Shown in pieces: positions 34,082 to 43,193 of a stretch of DNA of 64,000 nt; the stretch's first letter is position 1; the number at the start of each line of letters is the position of its first letter. Where the stretch lies: NCBI RefSeq assembly GCF_900323885.1, contig NZ_OOHJ01000022.1, forward strand, positions 434,001-498,000, read 5' to 3'. The position numbers and the translations under genes are program-made. The notes below the pieces were generated by a model that saw only the letters and a list, made by a program, of their open reading frames with translations, did no database searches and was not told the DNA's origin. Origin of the DNA: [Actinomadura] parvosata subsp. kistnae. GTDB taxonomy: Bacteria; Actinomycetota; Actinomycetes; Streptosporangiales; Streptosporangiaceae.

Positions 34082-34689
34082 TCGGTGAGGTGTATGCCGA
34101 TGCCCTGGCCGGTGAGAGTGTCGAGATCGAGTACGTGGACGGCACCCGCGTGCCGCTGGAGGCCGCGCGCTGGTTCGAGCCGATCGCGGGCGATGAGGAG
34201 CTCCTGGCCCGCTGTTCCAGTCCCACGCTGGACATCGGCTCCGGGCCGGGGCGGTTGACGGTGGCGTTGACGCGGCGCGGGGTTCGTTCGCTCGGCATCG
34301 ACATCACGCCGCGAGCCGTTGCCCTGACGCGCCGCGCCGGAGGGTTCGCCCTGCTCCGGGATGTCTTCGATGACATTCCGTACAGCGGGCGCTGGGCCAC
34401 CGCGCTGCTCGCCGACGGGAACATCGGCATCGGTGGGAATCCGGCGGCGTTGCTGCACCGGGTCAGGCACCTGCTGCGGCCGGGCGGCACCGTGCTGGCC
34501 GAGGTCGCGCCGCCCGGGACTCGCAGCCGGGTGGATCGGATCAGGTTGCGGCGGGGTGATGTGGTGGGGCAATGGTTCGGCTGGGCAACCGTGTCGGCGG
34601 ACGACATCCGGCGCGTCGCGGTGGCCGGCGGGTTCGCCGGCGCCGACTGCTGGGCTGCCCACGGGCGCTGGCTGGCCCGCCTGCGCTAG
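34078..34689 (+). CDS. Class I SAM-dependent methyltransferase of the glycan cluster
   Basis: This 203-residue methyltransferase has motif I LDIGSGPGRLTVAL near residue 52, the acidic GIDITP, a DVFDDIPYSGRW loop and LLRPGGTVLAEV. The start GTG overlaps the DUF2064 stop by GTGA. The order GT2, epimerase, membrane GT, DUF2064 protein and methyltransferase is a conserved-looking actinobacterial cluster, so it probably methylates the sugar or lipid intermediate. A molybdopterin oxidoreductase that I associate with such clusters is not present here. Confidence 0.8.
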   Translation: MIGEVYADALAGESVEIEYVDGTRVPLEAARWFEPIAGDEELLARCSSPTLDIGSGPGRLTVALTRRGVRSLGIDITPRAVALTRRAGGFALLRDVFDDIPYSGRWATALLADGNIGIGGNPAALLHRVRHLLRPGGTVLAEVAPPGTRSRVDRIRLRRGDVVGQWFGWATVSADDIRRVAVAGGFAGADCWAAHGRWLARLR

Positions 34690-34693
34690 TGGC

Positions 34694-34770
34694 CGCTCAT
34701 GTGCCGTCGGTGTGTTCGGGCCAGCGCTCATGTGCCGCCGGTGGGTTGGACCAGCGCTCGTGCGGATGAC
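34694..34770. repeat. 31-bp tandem repeat after the methyltransferase gene
   Basis: The unit CGCTCATGTGCCGTCGGTGT begins at 34694 and recurs at 34725, with a truncated third copy at 34755. The rest of the gap up to 35003 is GC-rich and holds no gene I can support. Confidence 0.65.
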
Positions 34771-35003
34771 GGGCCCGCCCGCACCGCGCCACTCACTGTC
34801 CTGGTGCGCCCGCGCCGACCCATGCCACGTGCCGTGCCGGTAGCGCCCAGGTCGGCCCACACCGCCTGCCGCACCTGTGGCGCCCAGACCGCGCCGCTCC
34901 GGCTGCCGGGCCGACGGCGCCCGGGTCGGGCCGCGCCTCCTGCTGCGCCGACGCGCCCCGTCCAGCCCCGCCCCGTCACCCCGTCCCCCGGCGAGCGGCC
35001 CGG

Positions 35004-36361
35004 TCAGCCGGCCACCTTGAACAGGGCGTTGAGCTGGTTGTTGAGGGAGGTGAGGGAGCTGGCGGGGGCTTGGCCGAGGAAGAGGGCGTCCAGGGCGGGG
35101 CGCATCAGGGCGGTGATGTCGGCCGCGTTCGACGTCACCGGCAGCGGGAACGTGGTGCGGTTCTTGATGTGGTCGGTGAAGGGGGACACGTCCAGGTTGC
35201 GCTCGTTCTCGTTGTACTGGATGGCGAGCGACGTCCCGGAAGGGCGGGCGGGGAAGACGACGCCGGTTCGGCCGATGATGTTCTGGCACTGCTCCCCGGA
35301 CAGGAATTTCACCCATTTGGCGGCGTTCTCGGGCTGTTTGGAGAACGTGGTGATGGAGTCGGCGAGGCCGTTGAACATGGAGGCACGTTTGCCGGTGGGC
35401 CCGATCGGGGTGGGGGCGAGGCCGATGTCGAGCTTGTTGCCGGCGGCGTCGGTGAGTTTGGTGAACGAGGCGATGGTCCACGAGCCGCTGAGGCCCATGG
35501 CGGCGATGCCGGACTGGATCTGGGTGTCGGCGGTGATGGCGTTGTTGCCGCCGATGGCGGCGAAGCTGGCCATGTAGCCCTTGCGGACAAGGCCGAAGTA
35601 CCAGGTGAGGGTGTCCTGGACGACGGGCGAGTTCAGGTTGAAGCGGGTGCCCCACGGGTTCTTGTCGGTGGCCTGCCAGCCGGCGCTGCCGGTGAAGGCG
35701 GACCACTGGGTCTGGCCCCAGTTGTCGCCGCCGCCGCCGTTGGAGGCCAGCCCGTACGTCTTGACCCCGGTGCGGTCGAAGCCGGGCTCGTCGCCTCGGA
35801 CGCCGTTCTGGTCGATGGTGAGGTGGGCGATCGTCTTCTCGAAGGTGCCGCCGTCGCGGGGGTTCCAGGTGAGGTCGTTCAGGGTGACGGGGTCGATGCC
35901 GGCGGCTTTGAGTGCGGCTTTGTTGTAGAAGATGGCGATGGTGTCCCAGTCCTTGGGGGCGCCGTAGCGTTTGCCGTCCTTGCCCTTCCACAGCTCGGCC
36001 AGGCCCTGCTGGTAGTCGGAGTCCTTGATGTCGCGGGTGGGGGCGAGGTCGTCGAGGGGGCGCAGCACCTGGAGGTCGACGAACTGGGGGAACTTGGTGA
36101 GCTGGTCGGTGAAGACGTCGGGGGCGGTGTCGGCGATGAAGCTGGCGGTGAGCTTGGACCAGTAGTCGTCCCAGCCGTACTGGGAGATGTGGATGCGCAG
36201 GCCGGGGTTCTGCTGCTGGAAGAGGTCGGCGCACTTCTGGTAGCCGGGCTGCTGGGCGGAGTCCCAGAGCCAGTATTCGATGGTGCCGGTGGCGCCGCCG
36301 TCGGGCCGCCGCCGCAGGCGGTGGTGAGGAGGAGGGCGGTGAGGAGGAGTCGTCGGAGCAT
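35004..36361 (-). pseudogene. Sugar ABC transporter solute-binding lipoprotein, frame broken once near 36303
   Basis: The gene starts at 36361 with a lipoprotein signal (MLRRLLLTALLLTTACGGG, lipid-attachment C16). After 19 codons the frame must shift by one base to read DGGATGTIEYWLWDSAQQPG and then the whole family-1 extracellular solute-binding domain (YGAPKDWDTIAIFYNK, GLSGSWTIASF, ENAAKWVKFLSG). One extra C in the GGCGGCCCGACG stretch restores a 452-residue protein. The start overlaps the permease stop as TGATG. It would capture a carbohydrate outside the membrane for the two permeases. No ATPase gene is present, as usual for actinobacterial CUT1 importers that share MsiK. A sequence error is likely. 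Confidence 0.78.
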
Positions 36362-37272
36362 CACTTGATCCCGCTGAAGCCGATGGAGTTGACGATGCGG
36401 CGGGCGAAGACGAAGAACAGCAGCAGCATGGGCAGCGCGGCGACGAGCGTGGCCGCCATGAGGCCCGCCCAGTCGGGGCCGGCCTGCGGCTTCTGCGACT
36501 TGAACACGCCGAGGGCGACGGTGAGCACGCGTGACCTGTCGGTGTAGCTGACCATGAGCGGCCAGAAGTACTCGTTCCATGAGGTGATGTAGGTCAGGAT
36601 CGACAGCGTGGAGATCGGCGCGGCCGAGATCGGCAGGATGAGCCGGAAGAAGATGCGTGTCTTGGACGCGCCCTCGACGAGGGCGGCCTCCTCGACCTCG
36701 CGCGAGATGCCGAGGAAGAACTGGCGCAGGAAGAACACCGCGAACGGCGTCATCAGCATGGTGGGCAGCGCGATGCCGAGCACGGTGTCGATCAGGCCGA
36801 GCTCTTTGATGAGGACGAAGTTCGGCAGCAGCGTGAAGATGGCGGGGATCATGAGGCCGGCCAGGAAGACGGCGAAGACCTTGTCGCGGTGCCGCCAGCG
36901 CAGCCGGGCGAAGGCGTAGGCGGCCATGGCGGAGAAGAACACCTGCCCGGCGGTGACCATGGTGGCGACCAGCACGGAGTTGAGCAGGTAGCGCCAGAAC
37001 GCGATCGGCTGGCCCGAGCCGCCGGCGTCGATGGCCTCCTGGCCGGTCTGGAGGCCGAAGACACGTTGGAAGCCGCCCCAGGAGAACTGCACGGGCCCCA
37101 GGCTGTCGCCGCCGGCGTAGAGGGCGTTGTTGTCGGACAGCGCGGTGCGCAGCACCCAGTAGAACGGGAACAGGCTGACGACGATCACCAGCACCATGAA
37201 CGCCCAGGCCAGGCCGCGGCCGATGCGGGGCCGGCGTTTCACGCCGGGGGCGGGCGCCGTGGCGGTCGTCAT
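36361..37272 (-). CDS. Carbohydrate ABC transporter permease (MalG-type)
   Basis: This 303-residue inner-membrane permease has six predicted helices. The cytoplasmic EAA loop reads EEAALVEGASKTRIFFRLILP, which docks the ATPase. An insert between TM1 and TM2 is rich in Gly and is typical of this type. The ATG at 37272 has GGAGGCGCGAC upstream. The first 12 codons and ribosome site are duplicated just upstream (37269-37319). It is co-transcribed with the MalF-type permease and binding protein. Confidence 0.88.
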   Translation of the reverse strand: MTTATAPAPGVKRRPRIGRGLAWAFMVLVIVVSLFPFYWVLRTALSDNNALYAGGDSLGPVQFSWGGFQRVFGLQTGQEAIDAGGSGQPIAFWRYLLNSVLVATMVTAGQVFFSAMAAYAFARLRWRHRDKVFAVFLAGLMIPAIFTLLPNFVLIKELGLIDTVLGIALPTMLMTPFAVFFLRQFFLGISREVEEAALVEGASKTRIFFRLILPISAAPISTLSILTYITSWNEYFWPLMVSYTDRSRVLTVALGVFKSQKPQAGPDWAGLMAATLVAALPMLLLFFVFARRIVNSIGFSGIK

Positions 37273-37319
37273 GTCGCGCCTCCTCTCACGCCGGCGGCGG
37301 GCGCCGTTGCTGTTGTCAT
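37269..37319 (-). CDS. 16-codon leader made by duplication of the permease start
   Basis: ATG at 37319 with GAGGAGGC upstream opens MTTATAPAAGVRGGAT, ending at a TGA that overlaps the permease ATG (ATGA). The permease itself begins MTTATAPAPGVKRR behind an almost identical ribosome site. So about 48 bp, comprising the ribosome site plus first codons, has been tandemly duplicated, leaving a mini-gene that couples translation into the real permease. Confidence 0.6.
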   Translation of the reverse strand: MTTATAPAAGVRGGAT

Positions 37320-37330
37320 GTCGTGCCTCC

Positions 37331-38263
37331 TCAGGCCAGGTCGGAGGTGCCGGCGCGGGTCAGCCGGTACTGCACGAACGTGATGATCATCAGGACGACG
37401 AGCAGCGCCACGGACATCGCCGACGCGTAGCCGAACTGGAAGCGGTTGAACGCGACCTCGTAGATGTAGTACTGCAGCACCCTGGAGGAGTCGACCGGCC
37501 CGCCCCTGGTCGCGATCGCGACGGTGTCGAACACCTGGAACGAGCCCACCACGCTGATGATCAGCACGACGGCCATGACGGGCCGCAGCAGCGGCAGCGT
37601 GATGGTGCGGAACATGCGCGGCTCGCTCGCGCCGTCCATGCGGCCGGCCTCGTACAGGGTCTCGGGGATGGTCTGCAGGCCCGCGAAGATCAGCAGCGCG
37701 GTGTAGCCGACGTGCCGCCAGACGTTGATCAGCGCGATCGTCGGGATGACCCAGGCGGAGTCGACGAGGAAGCCGACGCGGTCCAGCCCGGCCAGTTCCA
37801 GCAGCTTGTTGCCGATGCCGAGCTGGTAGTCGAGGATCCACAGGAACACCAGCGCCGCGACCACGTTCGAGACGAGGTAGGGCGTCAGCACCACGCCGCG
37901 CAGCCAGGTGCGGCGGGTGAGCCGCTGCATCATCACCGCGATGACCAGCGCCAGGACGGTCTGGACGGCGATGTTGACGACGACGTAGTACACGGTGACG
38001 GCCAGCGCGTTCCAGAACACCGGGTCCTGCGCCATGCGCACGTAGTTGTCGAGCCCGGTCCAGCGGGCCGGGGTGAGCAGGTTGAACCTGGTGAAGCTCA
38101 GGTAGATGCCCCGCAGCGTCGGCCACAGCAGGAAGACCAGGAAGCCGATCAGCGCGGGAAGGATGAACAGGAGCGCCAGCCGCGTGTCGTCGCGCGGTCG
38201 TCGGGCGGGCCGGTCGGCGCCGGCCTGGTGGGGGTGGCCATGGTGCCCTCCTTCGCGGGTCAC
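37331..38263 (-). CDS. Carbohydrate ABC transporter permease (MalF-type); N-terminus probably misread
   Basis: This inner-membrane permease has six helices and the EAA-type loop LYEAGRMDGASEPRMFRTITLP. The body from DDTRLALLFILPALIGF onward is normal. The open frame begins at GTG 38263 with MTREGGHHGHPHQAG, an unlikely start. The good ribosome site (GGAGGG) instead serves ATG 38241, whose frame (MATPTRPAPTGPPDDRA) is typical of these proteins but is off by one base from the body. One missing base near 38190-38197 would reconcile them. It is first in the order of the importer operon. Confidence 0.82.
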   Translation of the reverse strand: MTREGGHHGHPHQAGADRPARRPRDDTRLALLFILPALIGFLVFLLWPTLRGIYLSFTRFNLLTPARWTGLDNYVRMAQDPVFWNALAVTVYYVVVNIAVQTVLALVIAVMMQRLTRRTWLRGVVLTPYLVSNVVAALVFLWILDYQLGIGNKLLELAGLDRVGFLVDSAWVIPTIALINVWRHVGYTALLIFAGLQTIPETLYEAGRMDGASEPRMFRTITLPLLRPVMAVVLIISVVGSFQVFDTVAIATRGGPVDSSRVLQYYIYEVAFNRFQFGYASAMSVALLVVLMIITFVQYRLTRAGTSDLA

Positions 38264-38393
38264 CGTAGACCCTGGGGGCGGGCAGTTTCCACCCTGTCAT
38301 GCGTGTTCGACCGATTCTGCCCTTGGGCCCGCCATAACCGGTGGGTTTCATTCACCCGCCGCCGGCCACTCCCCTGCCGATAATGGGCGCGTG

Positions 38394-38702
38394 ATGAGCA
38401 CGACTCCCGAACCCGGCACATGGTTCGAGCACGCGCTGGAGTGGGAGTCGGATCCGGCGGGCGGCGATCGTCCCGCGCGCTGCCTGATCACGCGCAGCGC
38501 CCCCGCGTCCACGGCGGCCTACCCTCAGGTGTCCTACCGGCGGGTCGACGACCCGGGCGGCTACGGCCCCAGCTCGATCGACGAGGACCTGTTCCCCCGC
38601 ATCCTGCGGCGCTGGCTCACCCCGGAGGAGTCGGAGCAGGCCGAGCGGGAGGCCAGGTTCCGGCGGTGCGGCTACGTGACGTCGGATCTCATGAACGTCT
38701 GA
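38394..38702 (+). CDS. Small protein of unknown function
   Basis: This 102-residue soluble protein is rich in charged residues, with WFEHALEWESD near the N-terminus and a helical LRRWLTPEESEQAEREARFRR segment. I do not recognise the family. GATAAT at about 38380, roughly 10 bp before the GTG-ATG start pair (38391/38394), suggests a leaderless or nearly leaderless transcript. It is divergent from the sugar importer and lies upstream of the exporter gene. Confidence 0.65.
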   Translation: MSTTPEPGTWFEHALEWESDPAGGDRPARCLITRSAPASTAAYPQVSYRRVDDPGGYGPSSIDEDLFPRILRRWLTPEESEQAEREARFRRCGYVTSDLMNV

Positions 38703-38726
38703 ACGGCCGGCCGCTCGAAGGTCATC

Positions 38727-38743
38727 TTTCACCATGGGTGAAA
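38727..38743. promoter_or_regulatory. Palindromic operator upstream of the DHA2 exporter
   Basis: TTTCACC-ATG-GGTGAAA has perfect 7-bp arms, lies 80 bp before the exporter start and is the only strong palindrome in that promoter. The cognate regulator is not identified. Confidence 0.6.
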
Positions 38744-38823
38744 ACGAGGTGACATTTCGCAGTACTTGCCGCAATGCTGGAAGACACCGATGAGTTTCGT
38801 CAGCCGCACCGGTCCATCCGTGC

Positions 38824-40359
38824 ATGACCACAACATCGTATGAGACCACCGAAGGCCGGGACGCCGGCCATGACCGCGTCATGTCCGACAGCCCCGATCG
38901 AGGTGCCGTGTCCAGGCCACAGCTCGGCTCAACCACCGATCCCGCGCGCGCCGTCGCAGGGCGCACCCCGGCCGTCATCCGGCTGCTGGTGCTGGCCACG
39001 TTCGTGGTCATCCTCAACGAGACCATCATGATCAACGCGATCCCGCGGCTGATGGAGGCGCTGCACATCACCGAGCAGACCGCGCAGTGGCTCTCGACCG
39101 CCTTCATGCTGACGATGGCGGCCGTCATCCCGATCACGGGGTGGTTCCTGCAGCGGGTGTCCACGCGCGGCGCGTACGTCACCGCGATGGGCCTGTTCCT
39201 GCTCGGCACGGCGCTGGCGATCGTGGCGCCCACGTTCGAGGTGCTGCTGGGCGCCCGGATCGTGCAGGCGTCGGGCACGGCGGTGATGATGCCGCTGCTG
39301 ATGACGACGCTGATGCAGGTGGTGCCGGAGTCGGACCGGGGCCGGGTGATGGGCAACGTCACGCTGGCCATCTCGGTGGCGCCCGCGATGGGGCCGGCGG
39401 TGTCGGGGGTGATCCTCCAGTTCGGGTCGTGGCGGCTGCTGTTCGCGGTGGTGCTGCCCATCGCCGCGCTGATCGCCTGGGGCGGGCTGCGGCGGCTCAA
39501 GAACGTCGGGGAGCCGCGCACCGGCAGCATCGACTGGTTCAGCGTGGTGACGGCGGCGGCCGGGTTCGGCGGGCTGGTCTACGGCCTGAGCCGGTTCGAG
39601 GGCGGCGACGTGCGGGTGGCGGCGGCGGTCGTGGCGGCCGGCCTGGTGACCATCGTGGTCTTCGTCCTGCGGCAGCTGGTGCTGCAGCGGCGCGGCGTCC
39701 CGCTGCTGGACCTGCGCACCCTGCGGCACCGCACCTACACGGTCGCGCTGGTCCTGATGTCGGTGGCGTTCATGGCGATGCTCGGCTCGATGATCCTGCT
39801 GCCGCTCTACCTGCAGAACGTGCGCGCGCTCAGCCCCCTGGAGACCGGCCTGCTCGTGATGCCGGGCGGCCTGGCGATGGGGCTGCTGGGCCCGCCCGTG
39901 GGCCGGCTGTTCGACAAGTTCGGCGGGCGGGTCCTGGTCATCCCGGGCGCGGTCGGGATCATGCTGGCTCTGGCCGGGTTCACGCAGGTGACGATGACGA
40001 CGCCGTTCTGGCAGCTGCTCGGCCTGCACGCGCTGATGATGGTGAGCCTGGCCGCGACGTTCACGCCGGTGTTCACGCTCGGGCTGGGCGCGGTCCCGCC
40101 GCCGCTCTACTCCCACGGCAGCTCGATCCTGAGCACGTTGCAACAGGTGTCGGCGGCCTTCGGCACCGCGCTCGTGGTCACCGTGATGAGCGCGCGGGCC
40201 GAGTCGCTCAGGGCGGAGGGCGTCACGGCGGCGCTGGCCAACCTGGGCGGCATGCGGCTGGCGTTCGTCATCGGGGCGGTGCTGTCCGTGGCGGTGGTCG
40301 TCACCGCGCTGCTGCTGCCCGCGCGGGCGGAGCACGCGGTCGAGCAGCCCACGCACTAG
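38824..40359 (+). CDS. DHA2-type multidrug MFS exporter
   Basis: This 511-residue drug:H+ antiporter has about 14 membrane segments. It carries the helix-4/5 motif C region (GPAVSGVILQFGSWRLLF) and an N-terminal membrane entry at LLVLATFVVILNETIMINAIPRL, as in EmrB/QacA proteins. The first 48 residues are a hydrophilic, low-conservation extension; a start at ATG 38881 is possible. It overlaps the convergent lipoprotein gene by 4 bp at the stop codons. Confidence 0.88.
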   Translation: MTTTSYETTEGRDAGHDRVMSDSPDRGAVSRPQLGSTTDPARAVAGRTPAVIRLLVLATFVVILNETIMINAIPRLMEALHITEQTAQWLSTAFMLTMAAVIPITGWFLQRVSTRGAYVTAMGLFLLGTALAIVAPTFEVLLGARIVQASGTAVMMPLLMTTLMQVVPESDRGRVMGNVTLAISVAPAMGPAVSGVILQFGSWRLLFAVVLPIAALIAWGGLRRLKNVGEPRTGSIDWFSVVTAAAGFGGLVYGLSRFEGGDVRVAAAVVAAGLVTIVVFVLRQLVLQRRGVPLLDLRTLRHRTYTVALVLMSVAFMAMLGSMILLPLYLQNVRALSPLETGLLVMPGGLAMGLLGPPVGRLFDKFGGRVLVIPGAVGIMLALAGFTQVTMTTPFWQLLGLHALMMVSLAATFTPVFTLGLGAVPPPLYSHGSSILSTLQQVSAAFGTALVVTVMSARAESLRAEGVTAALANLGGMRLAFVIGAVLSVAVVVTALLLPARAEHAVEQPTH

Positions 40360-40990
40360 GAGAACCAGTTGGCGCCGAGCTCCTGGATGGTCCTGCTCCC
40401 CTTGGGCACCAGGAGCGCCTCGCTCAGCACCTGATTGACGCTCTTGGTGTCGTTGACCAGGGCGAACAGGAAGAACGAGCCGCCGCTGCGCGTGCGGAAG
40501 CCGAAGACGGAGCCGTGGCCGGCGAACGTGACGTACATGCCCTTGTTCACGGCGGGGAACGCCTTGCGGCTGAAGCTGTCCTTGGCCAGCCGGTAGCCGG
40601 ACTGACCTTCCTTCTTCTCGTTGTTCCAGAAGTTGCGGTACTCCTCGGTGACGGCGCGGGCGACGGTGTCGTCCATGTCGGTGACGTAGCCTTCGGCGTC
40701 GAGGGGGTGCCGGTCGGGTTGATCGGCTTGTGCCCCGGTTTCTGGCCGAAGGTCTCGTGGTTGCGTTCGAGCAGCCACTCGCTGAAGGCCCGCTCGGCCT
40801 GCGGGATGGTGAGCGCCGCCCTGGTCGCGGAGGGCGTGGGGGTCGCGGAGGACGGGGCCGGTGACGGTGCGGCAGGGGTACGGGTGGGCGGCGCGGCGGG
40901 CCAGGCGGGCAGCCCTGGGACGGTGCCGCAGCCGGAAACGCCCATGACGGCGGCCAGCACGCCGGCCGCGATCAGCAAGGCACCACGCAT
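40356..40990 (-). pseudogene. Lipoprotein of unknown function, frame broken once near 40708
   Basis: From ATG 40990 the frame gives a lipoprotein signal (MRGALLIAAGVLAAVMGVSG, lipid Cys C21), a Pro/Thr/Ser linker and then ALTIPQAERAFSEWLLERNH. At NPTGTP the frame must shift by one base, five C's instead of six, to continue LDAEGYVTDMDDTVARAV and GMYVTFAGHGSVFGFRTRSG to the end GANWFS. Correction gives 211 residues. No catalytic motif is recognised. It resembles cell-surface proteins of the envelope-stress type only in general layout. A sequence error is likely. Confidence 0.7.
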
Positions 40991-41049
40991 CGGCTCCCGA
41001 ACCCCAGTCATCACCGAAAAGAACATATCGGACAGCTGATGGTCGTCCC

Positions 41050-41967
41050 TCAGCGGCGGTAGTCGCGCGGCGACACCCCCGTGACCCGCTTGAACGCGTT
41101 GCTCAGCGCGCTCACCGAGCCGTACCCCACCTGGGCGGCGATCGCCGCCACCGTCTGGTCGCCGTGGCGCAGCCGGTCGGCGGCCAGCTCGATCCGCCAG
41201 CGGGTCAGGTACTCCAGCGGCCCCTGCCCCACGACCCGCTTGAACCGGGCGGCCAGCGTCGACCGGGACACCGCCGCCACGGCGGCCAGCTCCGCCACCG
41301 TCCAGCCGTGGGCGGGCCGGGCGTGCAGGGCGCGCAGCGCCGGGGCCACGATCGGGTCGGCGAGCCCGGCCAGCCAGCCGGACGTCCCGCCCGGCCCGGC
41401 GTTGACCAGGTGCAGGCGCAGCAGGTGGATGAGCATGACGAGGGCGAGGTGCTCGGTGACGAGCGTGGCGGCGAGCGGCCGCTCGCGCAGCTCGGCGTCG
41501 ATCTGCTGGAGCGCCCAGCGGACGGTGGCGGCCTCGGCGGTGTCGCCGGGCACGTGGATCACCGGCGGCAGCACGTCGAGCAGCAGCTCGCGGGCGCGCT
41601 CGCCGAAGTCGAAGCGGCCGCCCATGAGGACGACGTCCTCCCCCGTCCCGGTGCGGGCGACGCCGCCGGTGGCCGCCGCGAAGACGGGGCCGGCCGGGAG
41701 CGGCCGCACCCCGGGCGCACTGGCCAGGGTGAAGGGGCGCGGCTGGACGAGCAGGAAGCAGTCGCCCTCGTGCAGCGGGATCGGCTCCGGCACGCCGTCC
41801 ACGGTGAGCACGCAGCGGCCCCGGCGGACCGCGTTGAACTTGATGCCGTCGGGCGGGCCGAACGACAGCGCCCACCGCCCGCCGGCGACCAGCCGCACGG
41901 ACAGGCGGCTGGTCGTGCCGATCAGCGTGAGGACGTCTTCGAGCGGATCTGCTTCCTGGACGTACAC
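41050..41967 (-). CDS. AraC-family regulator with cupin-type sensor
   Basis: This regulator of about 305 residues has an N-terminal cupin sensor (GGRWALSFGPPDGIKFN, RPFTLASAPG, the AraC_binding_2/cupin_6 type) and a C-terminal double HTH ending GSVSALSNAFKRVTGVSPRDYRR. GTG at 41967 with GGAGG upstream is preferred; the frame stays open to a TTG at 42003. It is divergent from the histidine phosphatase gene at 42042. AraC proteins of this type often control nearby oxidoreductases or exporters. Confidence 0.83.
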   Translation of the reverse strand: MYVQEADPLEDVLTLIGTTSRLSVRLVAGGRWALSFGPPDGIKFNAVRRGRCVLTVDGVPEPIPLHEGDCFLLVQPRPFTLASAPGVRPLPAGPVFAAATGGVARTGTGEDVVLMGGRFDFGERARELLLDVLPPVIHVPGDTAEAATVRWALQQIDAELRERPLAATLVTEHLALVMLIHLLRLHLVNAGPGGTSGWLAGLADPIVAPALRALHARPAHGWTVAELAAVAAVSRSTLAARFKRVVGQGPLEYLTRWRIELAADRLRHGDQTVAAIAAQVGYGSVSALSNAFKRVTGVSPRDYRR

Positions 41968-42041
41968 GCAACCAGGGTGCCTCCGAAGATGGCCCGCGTC
42001 CAAATCGGCTCTCAGCGAGGATAGAGTAATGTTCTGTTCTT

Positions 42042-42749
42042 GTGAGAGCTGAGAGCGGCGAGCCGGTCGAGTACCGGCAGGGCCGGTTCCGTACGCCGCC
42101 GGGCGCCACCGAGGTCCTGCTGGTCCGGCACGGCGAGTCGGAGCCCGCGCGGCCCGACCGGCCCTTCCCCCTGGTGGACGGCCAGGGCGACCCGGGGCTC
42201 GCGCCCGAGGGGCACGAGCAGGCGCGGCGGGTGGGCCTGCGGCTCGCCGCCGAGCGCGTGGACGCCATCTACGTGAGCTCGCTGCGCCGCACGTCCCAGA
42301 CGGCCGCGCCGCTCGCCGGCCGGCTCGGCCTGGCGCCGGTGGTGGTGCCCGAGCTGCGCGAGGTGCACCTCGGCGAGTGGGAGGGCGGGCTGTTCCGCCG
42401 CATGGTCGCCGAGGGCCACCCGACCGCCCGCCGCATGGCGCGCGAGGAGCGCTGGGACGTGATCCCGGGCGCCGAGCCCGCCGCGGCCTTCTCCGAGCGG
42501 GTCCGCAAGGCGCTCGAAGACCTCGCCGCCGCCCACCCCGGCCAGCGGATCGTGGTGGTCACCCACGGCGGGGTGATCGCCGAGGCGCTGGCGGCGGCCA
42601 CCGGGTCGCGGCCGTTCGCGTTCCTCGGCGCCGACAACGCCTCGGTGTCACACCTGGTGCTGACCGAGGCCCGGTGGATCCTGCGGCGCTTCAACGACAC
42701 CGCCCACCTCGACGCCGCCTTCACCACCACGGCCGACCTTCCCACGTGA
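42042..42749 (+). CDS. Histidine phosphatase (phosphoglycerate-mutase superfamily)
   Basis: This 235-residue histidine phosphatase has the LVRHGES motif (catalytic His in RHG) near residue 28, SSLRRTSQTA, the acid in HLGEWEGG and the second conserved HGG in VVVTHGGVIAE. The GTG start has little room for a ribosome site and follows TAGAGT/TAATGT-like -10 elements, so the message may be leaderless. Its last about 100 bp overlap the convergent NUDIX gene. Confidence 0.85.
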   Translation: MRAESGEPVEYRQGRFRTPPGATEVLLVRHGESEPARPDRPFPLVDGQGDPGLAPEGHEQARRVGLRLAAERVDAIYVSSLRRTSQTAAPLAGRLGLAPVVVPELREVHLGEWEGGLFRRMVAEGHPTARRMAREERWDVIPGAEPAAAFSERVRKALEDLAAAHPGQRIVVVTHGGVIAEALAAATGSRPFAFLGADNASVSHLVLTEARWILRRFNDTAHLDAAFTTTADLPT

Positions 42750-43193
42750 TGACGTGATCAGCCGGCGGTGCGGCTCCAGCAGGCCCTCGGGCAGGTCGCC
42801 GGGGGCGCACCAGCGGGCCTCCAGGATCTCCATCGCGTTGAGCCGCATCGTGCCGCCGCCCGCGTAAAAAGCCTCGTACGCGACCTCGACCCGCAGCCGG
42901 AACCCGCTCCTGAGGTGCACCAGCTCGCCCACGCTGACCTCCAGCCCGGTCTCCTCGCGCACCTCGCGCACGACGGTCTGCTCGAAGGTCTCCCCGCGCT
43001 TGGCCCCGCCCGTCGGCAGCCCCCACTGCCGGTGCTCGGGCCAGAAGCGGTGGCGCAGCAGCAGCACGTTGCCGTCGCGGTCGCGGACGACCCCGGTCAC
43101 CCCCACCATGAACTTGGCCTGGGACAGGTAGAGCAGCCGCCACTGGACCGACCCGCGGATGCCGTGCCAGAGCCGGGCGATCAGCCTCTTCAC
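42648..43193 (-). CDS. NUDIX hydrolase
   Basis: This 181-residue protein has the Nudix box GGAKRGETFEQTVVREVREETGLE (consensus Gx5Ex7REUxEExGU), which binds Mg2+ and hydrolyses a nucleoside diphosphate derivative. GTG at 43193 has GGAGGG 6 nt upstream. The C-terminal 25 residues (Gly/Glu/Val-rich) overlap the histidine phosphatase gene on the other strand and look unlike a Nudix tail, so the true stop may be earlier. Its start overlaps the probable end of the Gfo/Idh gene. Confidence 0.83.
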   Translation of the reverse strand: MKRLIARLWHGIRGSVQWRLLYLSQAKFMVGVTGVVRDRDGNVLLLRHRFWPEHRQWGLPTGGAKRGETFEQTVVREVREETGLEVSVGELVHLRSGFRLRVEVAYEAFYAGGGTMRLNAMEILEARWCAPGDLPEGLLEPHRRLITSSRGKVGRGGEGGVEVGGVVEAPQDPPGLGQHQV

